From Beutenbergia cavernae DSM 12333 (GTDB lineage: Bacteria > Actinomycetota > Actinomycetes > Actinomycetales > Beutenbergiaceae): DNA of 64,000 nucleotides. The stretch spans positions 4,589,025 to 4,653,024 of the forward strand of contig NC_012669.1 of NCBI RefSeq assembly GCF_000023105.1. The letters run 5' to 3'. Shown here piece by piece: positions 52,514 through 61,400 of the stretch (the first letter of the stretch is position 1; every line of letters begins with the position of its first letter). The notes beneath the pieces are model-generated. The model was not told the DNA's origin. It saw nothing but the letters and a program-made list of their open reading frames with translations, and made no database searches. A program made the position numbers and the translations under genes.

Positions 52514-52759
52514 GACCGTGTGGTTTCTCCCCCAGCCGCGGGGCTTCGAGGGACCAACCACACGGTCGATCCGCGGGCACCCAGACCCCACCCCCCGACC
52601 GTGTAGTTCTTCCCCCACCGCCGGGCTTCGAGAGACCAACCACACGGTCGATCCGCGGGCACCCGGACCCCACCCCCGACCGTGTGGTTTCTCCCCCCAC
52701 CACGAGCCTCAGGGGACCAACCACACGGTCGGGGGCTCAGGGGGACCAACCACACGGTC
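52514..52759. repeat. Tandem array of palindromic repeats (3.5 units)
   Basis: Three units (52514-52567, 52597-52649, 52678-52730) each open with GACCGTGTGGTT (unit 2 has one change) and close with AACCACACGGTC, a 12-bp inverted repeat. Between units 1-2 and 2-3 lie near-identical 28-29-bp linkers. A lone AACCACACGGTC follows at 52748-52759. The 12-mer therefore occurs seven times in 246 bp. The array fills the spacer between two convergent genes. Confidence 0.88.
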
Positions 52760-52764
52760 GGGGG

Positions 52765-54078
52765 TCAACGAGCCTCGGCGAGCTGGGCGGCGAACGCGCG
52801 GAGGTCGTCAACGAGCAGCGCCGGCTCCTCGAGCGCCGCGAAGTGGCCGCCGCGCGGCATCAGCGTGTACCGCCGCACGTCGAAGAAGCGCTCGACGTAC
52901 TCGCGCGGCGCCGGTCCGCCGAGATCCGCCGGGAAGAGCGCGATCGCCGTCGGGACCTCGATCCGGGGCGACCAGTCCGCGGCGGCCGCGCCGGCGTCGT
53001 CGCCTGAGCCGGAGCCGGCCGCGTCGCCACCCCACTCGCCGGAGCCGACAGAGCCGTAGCCGGCCGCGTCGCCGCCCCACCCGCCGGAGCCGCCCGACTC
53101 AGCGGCACCCCCCGACTCGGCGACACCTCCCGACTCAGCGGAGCCGCCCCACTCGGCGGCGTCACCGGAGTCCCACTCGCCGCCGAGCCCCTCGGCGTAG
53201 AACCTGAACGACGACCGGACCGTGTTCGTGACCCAGTAGAGCATCACGTTCGTGAGCACGTCGTCGTCGGCCAGCGGCGCCTGACTCCAGGCACGGAACT
53301 TGTCGCCGAGCCAGCCCGCGAGGCCCACGGGCGAGTCGCTCAACCCGTACGCGAGCTCGAGCGGTGCTCCCGACTGCACCGTGAAGTAGGACGCACTCTC
53401 CGCCCACGCCATCGACGCGCCCAGGTAGGCCCGCTCGGCGTCGGTCGCGGACTCCCGGTCCACGGTGAACATGTTCGGGAACGGCACGTCGGTGAGGTGC
53501 AGGCCGAGGACCCGCTCCGGGTGCGCCCGCGCGATCTCCTGCGCGATGGCGGCGCCCCAGTCCCCACCGTGCACCACGTATCGCTCGTACCCGAGGCCCG
53601 CCATCACCTGGGCGATCGTCTCCGCGACGGCGGCGAGGGTCGCGCCTCCCGGTTCCGGCTGCTCGGAGAACACGTACCCGGGGAGCGAGGGGACGACGAC
53701 GTCGAAGGCCGGTCCGTCGTCGTCGTCGCCGTCGCGCCGTGTCAGCCGGTCGACGACGTGGGCGAACCGGTAGAAGGAGTCCGGCCAGCCGTGCAGGAGG
53801 AGGAGCGGGACGGCACCCGGCGCCGCGCTGCGTTCGTGCACGACGTGGACGTCGCGGCCGTCGACGCGCGCGACGCGGTGCGTCCACCGGTTGAGGCGGT
53901 CCTGGACCTCGCTCCAGTCGTAGTGCTCCGCCCAGTGGCTGACGAGTCGGCGGACCTCGCCGAGCCCGCCGGCTTCGCCGCCGGTCGGCTCGTTCGGCCA
54001 GCGGGTGCGCGCGAGGCGCTCGGTGAGGTCGTCGAGCACGGCCTGCGGGACGTCGATCGTGAGCTCGCGGAACTCCAT
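52765..54078 (-). CDS. Epoxide hydrolase with a low-complexity insertion
   Basis: A 437-residue alpha/beta-hydrolase of the microsomal-epoxide-hydrolase type: the N-terminal EHN region (FRELTIDVPQAVLDDLTERLARTRWP), the oxyanion HGWP at 96-99, nucleophile Asp173 in HGGDWGAA and catalytic His412 in GGHFAALEEP. Between about 298 and 370 a Gly/Ser/Glu/Trp-rich tract (SGGVAESGGAAESGG and similar) interrupts the usual segment between the lid and IEVPTAIALFP. The fold should tolerate it as a surface loop. Conventional members of this class lack the tract. Confidence 0.88.
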   Translation of the reverse strand: MEFRELTIDVPQAVLDDLTERLARTRWPNEPTGGEAGGLGEVRRLVSHWAEHYDWSEVQDRLNRWTHRVARVDGRDVHVVHERSAAPGAVPLLLLHGWPDSFYRFAHVVDRLTRRDGDDDDGPAFDVVVPSLPGYVFSEQPEPGGATLAAVAETIAQVMAGLGYERYVVHGGDWGAAIAQEIARAHPERVLGLHLTDVPFPNMFTVDRESATDAERAYLGASMAWAESASYFTVQSGAPLELAYGLSDSPVGLAGWLGDKFRAWSQAPLADDDVLTNVMLYWVTNTVRSSFRFYAEGLGGEWDSGDAAEWGGSAESGGVAESGGAAESGGSGGWGGDAAGYGSVGSGEWGGDAAGSGSGDDAGAAAADWSPRIEVPTAIALFPADLGGPAPREYVERFFDVRRYTLMPRGGHFAALEEPALLVDDLRAFAAQLAEAR

Positions 54079-54150
54079 TGTTCGGCCCTCCGGGGCGTCG
54101 TCGGGATCGTGAGGCCGACGCTACGCACGGAAGAGGACGAGATCGGTCCG

Positions 54151-55602
54151 CTACTCGCGTGCGGCCCACCAGGCGAGCAGCTCCGCGCGCGCCACGTCCG
54201 GCTCCACGGGCCCCCGTTCCATCCGGAGCTCCAGCAGGAACCGGTACGCCTCGCCGACCACCGGGCCCGGCCCGATCCCGAGCGTGGCCATGATCGCCGC
54301 GCCGTCGAGGTCCGGGCGGATCGCCGCAAGCTCCTCCTTCTCCGCCAGCTCTGCGATGCGGCGCTCCAGGTCGTCGTACGCGTGCGACAGCCGCTCCGCC
54401 TTGCGCCGGTTGCGCGTGGTGCAGTCCGCGCGGGTGAGGCGGTGCAGCCGCTCCAGCTCCGGCCCGGCGTCGGTCACGTAGCGGCGCACCGCCGAGTCGG
54501 TCCAGGCGCCGTCGCCGTACCCGTGGAACCGCAGGTGCAGCGCGATGAGGGTGGTGACGTCGGCGATGGTCGCCTTGTCGTAGCGCAGTGCCGCCAGGCG
54601 CTTGCGCGCGAGCTTCGCCCCGACCACCTCGTGGTGATGGAAGCTCACCCGCCCACCCGGCTCGTTGCGACGCGTGGCGGGCTTCCCGACGTCGTGCAGC
54701 AGTGCCGCCAGCCGCAGCACCAGGTCCGGTGCCGGCACGGGCCCGTCGGGACCCGTCTCGAGGTCGATCGCCTGATCGAGCACCGTCAGCGAGTGCTCGT
54801 AGACGTCCTTGTGCCGGTGGTGCTCGTCGATCTCGAGCTTCATGGCCGGGAGCTCCGGCAGCACGACGTCGGCCAGCCCCGTCTCGACCATGAGCTCCAG
54901 CCCGCGCCGCGGCGCCGGCGCCAGGAGCAGCTTCGTGAGCTCCGCCTGCACCCGCTCCGCCGAGACGATCGCCAGCCGGCCGGCCATCGCCGTCATCGCC
55001 GCCATGACGTCCGGGGCGACGTCGACCCGCAGCTGCGCGGCGAACCTCGCGGCCCGCATCATCCGGAGCGGGTCGTCGTCGAACGACTGCTCCGCCGAGA
55101 CCGGGGTCCGCAGCACGTGCGCGGCGAGGTCGTCGAGGCCGTGGTGCGGGTCGACGAACGTGAGGTCCGGCAGCCGGACCGCCATCGCGTTGATGGTGAA
55201 GTCGCGGCGGGACAGGTCGCCGTCGAGCGTGTCCCCGTACTCGACGGCGGGCTTGCGGGAGCCGGCGTCGTACGCCTCGGTGCGATACGTCGTCACCTCG
55301 ACGACGACGTCCCCGCGGCCGGCGCCGATCGTCCCGAACGCGCGGCCGACGTCCCAGACGGCGTCCCCCCACCGAGCGAGGATCGCCTCGGTCTGCTCGG
55401 GTCGCGCCGACGTCGCGAAGTCCAGGTCGGAGCTGCCGCGGCCCAGGAACGCGTCCCGCACCGGGCCGCCGACGAGCGCGATCTCGTGGCCGCCCGCGGC
55501 GAACAGGTCGCCCAACGGGTCCACGTCGGCGGCGATGCCGGCGAGCACGCCGAGCGCCGTCCGCATGAGCTGCGCGGGGCGCTGTGCCTCGGGCGTGGGC
55601 AT
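54151..55602 (-). CDS. pcnA: CCA-adding tRNA nucleotidyltransferase
   Basis: A 483-residue class II nucleotidyltransferase: ALVGGPVRDAFLGRGSSDLDFATSA contains GG and the D-x-D metal pair. RRDFTINAMAVRL and DPLRMMRAARFAAQL are the usual neck and head motifs. An HD domain follows with LLHDVGKPATR. The enzyme adds or repairs the CCA end of tRNAs. The ATG at 55602 starts the domain after a short tail. It is divergent from NUDIX-DUF6049-murJ, a conserved actinobacterial layout. Confidence 0.93.
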   Translation of the reverse strand: MPTPEAQRPAQLMRTALGVLAGIAADVDPLGDLFAAGGHEIALVGGPVRDAFLGRGSSDLDFATSARPEQTEAILARWGDAVWDVGRAFGTIGAGRGDVVVEVTTYRTEAYDAGSRKPAVEYGDTLDGDLSRRDFTINAMAVRLPDLTFVDPHHGLDDLAAHVLRTPVSAEQSFDDDPLRMMRAARFAAQLRVDVAPDVMAAMTAMAGRLAIVSAERVQAELTKLLLAPAPRRGLELMVETGLADVVLPELPAMKLEIDEHHRHKDVYEHSLTVLDQAIDLETGPDGPVPAPDLVLRLAALLHDVGKPATRRNEPGGRVSFHHHEVVGAKLARKRLAALRYDKATIADVTTLIALHLRFHGYGDGAWTDSAVRRYVTDAGPELERLHRLTRADCTTRNRRKAERLSHAYDDLERRIAELAEKEELAAIRPDLDGAAIMATLGIGPGPVVGEAYRFLLELRMERGPVEPDVARAELLAWWAARE

Positions 55603-55722
55603 CGCGGGTGGTCCTCCGGGGACGGTGGTGGACGGAGCGCGTCAAGGGTGCCATGCGCGACGCCGGCACACGCAACCGGCCCGTCCGGCGCCCGGCTCCG
55701 GCACGGCGCGGAGCGACTCATT

Positions 55723-55728
55723 TACAGT
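55723..55728 (+). promoter_or_regulatory. -10 element for the NUDIX-DUF6049-murJ operon
   Basis: TACAGT at 55723-55728 lies 6 nt before the ATG at 55735. The transcript is therefore probably leaderless. No clear -35 is visible. Confidence 0.45.
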
Positions 55729-55734
55729 GTCAGC

Positions 55735-56259
55735 ATGTCCTCGCAGTCCCCGGCCCAGCCCGCGGCCGGCCGACCAGCACCGCCGACGGTGCGGCTCGAG
55801 CGACCCACGGCCGCGCTCCCGGTGGTCGACGAGACGTCTGCCGGGGGGCTCGTCGTGGACGTCGTCGACGGCGCCGCGTACACCGCCGTCATCGCCCGCC
55901 GGAACCGGGCGGGCCGTCTGGAATGGTGCCTGCCGAAGGGCCACCTCGAAGGCGCGGAGACCGCCGAGCAGGCCGCCGTCCGGGAGATCGCCGAGGAGAC
56001 CGGCATCACGAGCCAGGTGCTCCGCCACCTCGCCACCATCGACTACTGGTTCGCCGGCCACGACCGGCGCGTGCACAAGGTCGTCCACCACTACCTGCTC
56101 GAGGCCACCGGCGGTGAGCTCACCACGGAGAACGACCCCGACCACGAGGCGGAGGACGTCGCGTGGGTCCGCCTCGACGAGGTGTCGGCCCGGCTGGCCT
56201 ACCCGAACGAGCGGCGCATCGTGGCGACGGCGCGGGACCTCCTCGCCGGACCGCTGTGA
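55735..56259 (+). CDS. NUDIX hydrolase
   Basis: A 174-residue protein with the complete Nudix box GHLEGAETAEQAAVREIAEETGI (G-x5-E-x7-RE-x-x-EE-x-G). It removes a nucleoside diphosphate from a substrate such as an oxidised nucleotide, ADP-ribose or an alarmone. The ATG at 55735 fits the -10 spacing. Its stop overlaps the next start (GTGA). The order pcnA, NUDIX, DUF6049, murJ is widespread in Actinobacteria. Confidence 0.95.
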   Translation: MSSQSPAQPAAGRPAPPTVRLERPTAALPVVDETSAGGLVVDVVDGAAYTAVIARRNRAGRLEWCLPKGHLEGAETAEQAAVREIAEETGITSQVLRHLATIDYWFAGHDRRVHKVVHHYLLEATGGELTTENDPDHEAEDVAWVRLDEVSARLAYPNERRIVATARDLLAGPL

Positions 56260-58409
56260 CCCGGCGCTCCCACCGTCGTTCGGGCGTCCCTCGGGCCGTG
56301 GCCGCCGCCCTCGTGGCGCTGCTGGGCCTCGGCGGCGCCGCACTGGCCACCACCCCCGCCGTCGCTGACGAGGCGGGCGGCGTCTCGGTCGAGATCACCG
56401 ACCTCCTGCCCGCCGTCGCCCTTCCCGACGACGAGCTCGTGATCCGCGGGACCGTCGAGAACACCGCGGACTCCGTGCTCGAGGATCCGACGGTGTCCTT
56501 GCGCGTCCAGTGGCGCACCCCCAACTGGCGGACGGCGCTGGAGCTGTGGCTCGATCCCGAGGGTGGGGTGGCGTCGCGCAACGTCGTCACGCAGCCGCTC
56601 GACGGCGACCTCGCGCCAGGCGACCGCGTGCCGTTCGAGATCCGGATCCCGGTCGAGGAGGCGGGTGTCGCGGCGACGGAGAGCTCGTGGGGTGCCCGCG
56701 GGCTCGAGGTGCGCGCCGGCGACGCGACGCGCTCCGCCTCCGACCGCACCGTCGGCGTCTTCTACCCGGACACGGATCCCCTGCCCGCCCCGACGGAGCT
56801 GAGCGTGCTGCTGCCGCTCGCGCCCGACGCGTCCGAGTGGGAGGCGGCGCGGGCCGAGGAACGGCCCGTCGGCGACGTCGCCGCGGAGCGCCTCACGGAG
56901 CTGGCCGGTCTCGGCGGGCCGGACGTGTCGTGGGCCCTCGATCCGTCGGTGCTCGCGTCCGACCCGCTCCCTGCGGAGCCGGACGACGACCCGACCGCCC
57001 CGGCCACGGACGGCACCGGGGGGACGACGGACCCTCCGAGCGGCACGGAGGCACCGACCGACGGCGGGGCCGATGACGACGGTGCCGCGGCCGACGGAGC
57101 GGACGCCGTCGCCGACCTGACCCGCACGCTGCGCACCGCGAGCGCCGGCCGCGACGTCGTCGCTCTCCCGTACGGCGACGCGGACTCCGGGAACGTGATC
57201 CGCGCCGGGCAGCCGTCGCTGCTCGCGCAGGCGCGGGAGCGCGGGGCGGGGCTCACGGACGAGGCCGACCTGCGCGTCCTCGCCGACGTCGCCTGGCCTG
57301 CCGGCGGCGAGCTGGACCAGCAGGTCGCCGACGGGCTCGCCGACGCCGGGTACGACACGCTCGTGATGCCGAGCTCGCTCGTGGCCCCGACGACGCCGAT
57401 CACGTACACCCCGACCGGGCGCGCGTCGCTCCCCGCGAGTGACGGGACCACGCTGGACGCCGCGCTCTGGGACCCGGAGCTGTCGACGGCGCTCGGTGGG
57501 GCCGGAACCGACGAGCTCACCTCCCGCCAGCTCCTGCTCGGGCTGACGGCGGTGATCGCCCGGGAGCGGCCGCTGGACGCCCGCGGGCTGCTCGCCGTCG
57601 TCGACCGGGAGGCGATGGCCGACGCCGACCTCGACGCCCTGGCGGAACGCCTCGAGGCCCTCGAGCAGGCGCCGTGGCTCGACGTCGTCCCGCTGCGCTC
57701 GCTGCTCGGCCGCCCGGACGAGGCACTCGACCGTGCTGCACTGCCGGCCGAGGGTGATCCGCTCGACGACGGCACCGAGCTGACGCTCGCGCGGACGGCG
57801 GCGGAGCTGACGCGGGCGGACGGCGTCGCGACCGCCCTCGCCGATCCCGAGCCGGTGCTGCGCGGCGTGCGGGACGACCTGCTCAGCGTCTCCTCCACGG
57901 CCTGGCGCGGCCGGCCCGAGGGCCGGCTCGCGACGCTCGAGGACGCGACGGCGGCGCTCGACGACGTGCTCTCCGGGATCGGGGTCACGCCACCCGGCAG
58001 CCACATCAACCTCATCGCGCAGGAGGGGTCCATCCCGATCGACGTCACGAACGCGCTCGACCAGGAGGTGACGGTGACGGTGGTGCTGTCGTCGTCGGAC
58101 CCGGTGCTCGTGGTCGAGGACACGCCCCAGCTGACGCTGCCGCCCGCGGACGGCGGCACACCGTCCGTCACGACCGTGCGCGTGCCCGTGCACGGCGTGA
58201 AGAACGGCGACGTCGACGTGCAGGTGGAGCTGCGGACGCCGAGCGGCACCGTCGTCGGCGAGGAGGCGTCGTTCGCGATCCGCGTGCGGGCAGACTGGGA
58301 GACGGTGGGGACAGCCGTCGTCGCCGGGATCCTCGGGCTGCTGCTGGTGATCGGCCTGTACCGGACGATCCGGCGCGGGCCACGCAAGGCGACAGGGGAG
58401 CCGTCATGA
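56256..58409 (+). CDS. DUF6049-family secreted/membrane protein
   Basis: A 717-residue protein with an N-terminal signal (ALVALLGLGGAALATTPAVAD), a long beta-rich extracellular part and a C-terminal helix VGTAVVAGILGLLLVIGLY followed by a basic tail. The order is signal, ectodomain, anchor. An acidic, Thr/Gly/Pro-rich stretch around 235-285 separates two parts. Invariant placement between NUDIX and murJ suggests a role with the MurJ or envelope machinery. The function is unknown. It overlaps both neighbours by 4 bp. Confidence 0.85.
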   Translation: MTRRSHRRSGVPRAVAAALVALLGLGGAALATTPAVADEAGGVSVEITDLLPAVALPDDELVIRGTVENTADSVLEDPTVSLRVQWRTPNWRTALELWLDPEGGVASRNVVTQPLDGDLAPGDRVPFEIRIPVEEAGVAATESSWGARGLEVRAGDATRSASDRTVGVFYPDTDPLPAPTELSVLLPLAPDASEWEAARAEERPVGDVAAERLTELAGLGGPDVSWALDPSVLASDPLPAEPDDDPTAPATDGTGGTTDPPSGTEAPTDGGADDDGAAADGADAVADLTRTLRTASAGRDVVALPYGDADSGNVIRAGQPSLLAQARERGAGLTDEADLRVLADVAWPAGGELDQQVADGLADAGYDTLVMPSSLVAPTTPITYTPTGRASLPASDGTTLDAALWDPELSTALGGAGTDELTSRQLLLGLTAVIARERPLDARGLLAVVDREAMADADLDALAERLEALEQAPWLDVVPLRSLLGRPDEALDRAALPAEGDPLDDGTELTLARTAAELTRADGVATALADPEPVLRGVRDDLLSVSSTAWRGRPEGRLATLEDATAALDDVLSGIGVTPPGSHINLIAQEGSIPIDVTNALDQEVTVTVVLSSSDPVLVVEDTPQLTLPPADGGTPSVTTVRVPVHGVKNGDVDVQVELRTPSGTVVGEEASFAIRVRADWETVGTAVVAGILGLLLVIGLYRTIRRGPRKATGEPS

Positions 58410-61400
58410 CAGTCACGACCACGCCCAGCAAGGCGCCCGTGCCCCGCAGGCGTGGGCTCGCGGGCTCCGCCGCCGTCATGTTCTCCGGCACGTTCGTCTC
58501 CCGGATCCTCGGGCTGATCCGCAACATGGTGCTCGTCGCGGCGATCGCGGCGACGGGCGGCGCGGCCGACGCGTTCGCCGTCGCGAACACGCTGCCCAAC
58601 ACGATCTACATGCTGCTCGCCGGCGGTGTCCTCAACGCGATCCTCGTGCCGCAGATCGTGCGGGCGATGAAGCGGGCCGACGGCGGCCAGGACTACGTCA
58701 ACCGGCTCCTCACCGTGGCCGGCACCGGCCTGTTCGTGCTGACGGTCGGGCTGACGGCGGCGTCCGCGCTGCTCGTCACGATGTACGGCTCGAGGCTCGA
58801 CGCCGCGTGGTTGCCGATCGCGTTCGCGTTCGCCCTGTGGTGCGTCCCCCAGCTGTTCTTCTACGGGATGTACACCCTGCTGGGGCAGGTGCTCAACGCC
58901 CGGTCGAGCTTCGGGCCGTACATGTGGGCGCCGGCGGTCAACAACATCATCGCGATCGCCGGGCTCGTGGTGTACATCGTGATGTTCGGGAGCACAGACC
59001 CGGGATCCGCTGCGTCCGGGTGGACGGCCGAGCAGACCATGGTGCTCGCGGGCTCGGCCACGCTCGGGGTCGCCGCGCAGGCGCTCGTGCTCATCGTCCC
59101 GCTGTGGCGGAGCGGGTTCCGCTGGCGTCCGGCCTGGGGCTTCAGCGGCCTCGGCACGGCCAGCCGGGTCGCGATGTGGGCGTTCGGAGCCCTGGCCGTG
59201 GGTCAGCTCGGCTTCCTCGCGGTCTCGAACGTCGCGGCGGCGGCGTCCGGCGCGGCCGGCGGCGCGGGCGGCATCGCCGGCAACGCGGCGTACCAGAACG
59301 CGTTCCTCATCTTCATGCTGCCGCAGTCGCTCATCACGGTGTCGCTCGTGACGGCGCTGTTCACCCGGGTGTCCGACGCCGCCGCGGACAAGGACACGAC
59401 GGCGGTGCGCGCCGACATGTCGCTCGGCATCCGCACGGTCGGCGTGTTCACGGTGTTCGCGACGGGCGCGCTGATCACGCTCGCGGTGCCGGTGGTCGGC
59501 GTCATCACCGGTGGGTCCGCCCAACCGGCGGAGGTCGACGCGATCGCGAATGTGCTCGTCGCGATGCTCGCGGGGCTCGCCGCGCTGGGCGTCTGGACGG
59601 TGTGCCAGCGGATCTACTACGCGTTCGAGGACGCGAAGTCGTTGTTCTGGATCCAGATCCCGATGGCGGCGATCGTCATCGCCGGGTCCGTCGCCTCGGC
59701 GATCGTGCTCGAGCCCGTGTGGTGGGTGGCGGGCGCCGGCGCCTCGATGGCGCTGTCGAACATCGTCGGCGCGCTCATCGCGTACCTGGGCCTGCGCCGT
59801 CGACTCCCCAGCCTCGACGGCTCCCGCATCCTCATCACGCACCTGCGGCTCGTCATGGCGGCCGTGCCCGCGGCCGCCGTCGGGTGGGCGGTGCTGCACT
59901 TCGTCGGCGTGACGTCCGGCCTCGTCGGGTCGCTCCTGCGGGTCGTGGGCGTCGGGGCGCTCATGACGGCGATCTACCTCGTGCTGCTGCGCAAGCTCCG
60001 GGTCGACGAGCTCGACGTCCTCGTCAGCCGCATCCGGCCGCTCGTCGCACCGGTGCTCCGGCGGCTGCGTACCATGGCCGGAGTCGGTCTGACCCGGTTG
60101 GGCAAGGGAGGGATGTCGGTGAGCTCGAGCGCGGACGGCGTCCGGCGTGGCACCGTTCTCGCTGAGCGGTACGTCGTCACCGACCCGCTGCCCACCGAGG
60201 TCGACGGCGTCCGTCGCTGGCGGGGTCGCGACCAGATCCTGCAGCGCGACGTCGAGGTCGCGACGCTCCGCGGTCCCCGCATGCAGGACGCGCTCGATGC
60301 CGCGCGCCGGGCCGCGCTCGTCGAGGACCACCGCCTCGCCCGCATCCTGCGCGTCGGCACGCAGGAGACCGAGGGCTACGTGGTCACGGAGGCGCGCCAG
60401 TTCCGCACCCTCACCGAGCTCGCGTGGCGTGACCCGCTCGACGTCGGCATCGCCCGCAGCCTCGTCGGCGAGCTCGCGAGCGCTCTCGAGGCCGCGAGGC
60501 GCCGCGGCGTGCACCACCAGGCCCTGCGACCCGGTGCCGTCGGGATCACCCCGGACGGCTCCGCGTTCCTCACCGGCCTCGGGTTCGACGCCGCCGCCGC
60601 AGGCACCCGCTCGCGCGACCCGCGCCTGACCGCCCGGACCGACGCCGTCGACCTCGTGCGCCTGCTGTACTTCGCGCTGACGGGCCGCTGGCCCGCCCCG
60701 ACGCGGGCGCGGCTCGACCGCGCGGAGGCGTTCGACGTGGACCGGGCGGGGCTGCCCGCCGCTGACGCCGGGCACGACGGCACGGTGCCCCCCGGCCAGG
60801 TGCGCACCGGCGTCCCCGCCGACCTGGACGCGCTCTGCACGGAGACGCTCGGCGCTCACGAGGACGGGCCGAACACGCCAGCGGAGCTCGTCCGCGACCT
60901 GGCTCCCTGGGGCCCGATCGAGCTGCCCGCCGTCCGGCCCGACGGCCCCGGTGCGGTGGGCGGCCCGGACACGCCGATCTGGGCGCCGACGACGGGCGCC
61001 GGTCCCGCTGCCGACGTCGCGTTCACGGCGATCGTCAAGGGCGACTCGGGTCCGGGCGTGGGCACGGCGTCCACGCCCGTGCGCGGGGTGCCGCGGATCA
61101 GGCCGGAGGAGCCCGAGGCGCCGTCAGCTCCCGCCTGGCAGGCGACCGGGGCCGGGGCTGCGCCGGGCCTCGCCGGCGCGGACGCGGCCGCCGCCGCGAG
61201 AGGCTCTGCCGACGTCGGCGCCGCGAGCGTGGCCGCCGATCGCACCGCGACCGGCGCCGCGAGCGTGGCCGCTGGTGCGACGGCCGTCGCGGCCGCTGGT
61301 ACGGGTGCCGCTGGTGTCGGTGCGGCGGCTGGTGCTGGTGCAGCCCGAGCTGGAGCAGTCACTGCCGCCGGCGCGGCTGCCGGTGCCGGCGCGGCTGCCG

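Noticed and set aside
51125-52645. 506-residue minus-strand frame containing repeated NHTVGG
   Set aside because: The repeated peptide comes from the palindromic DNA array, and the rest is antisense to the membrane-protein gene.
52514-52759. Possible CRISPR array
   Set aside because: Repeats are long hairpins, the between-repeat segments are nearly identical rather than unique, and no cas genes are near.
53497-55734. Long N-terminal extension of the NUDIX frame
   Set aside because: It is antisense to the epoxide hydrolase and CCA-enzyme genes; the -10 at 55723 and the ATG at 55735 mark the real start.
60113-60130. Separate start for the kinase-like gene inside murJ
   Set aside because: ATG at 60113 directly abuts a purine run without normal spacing, and the frame is continuous from MurJ; a fusion is the simpler reading.
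56762-60859. 1365-residue open frame on the minus strand
   Set aside because: Antisense to DUF6049 and murJ; Arg/Asp/His-rich composition is the mirror of real coding sequence and shows no domain.
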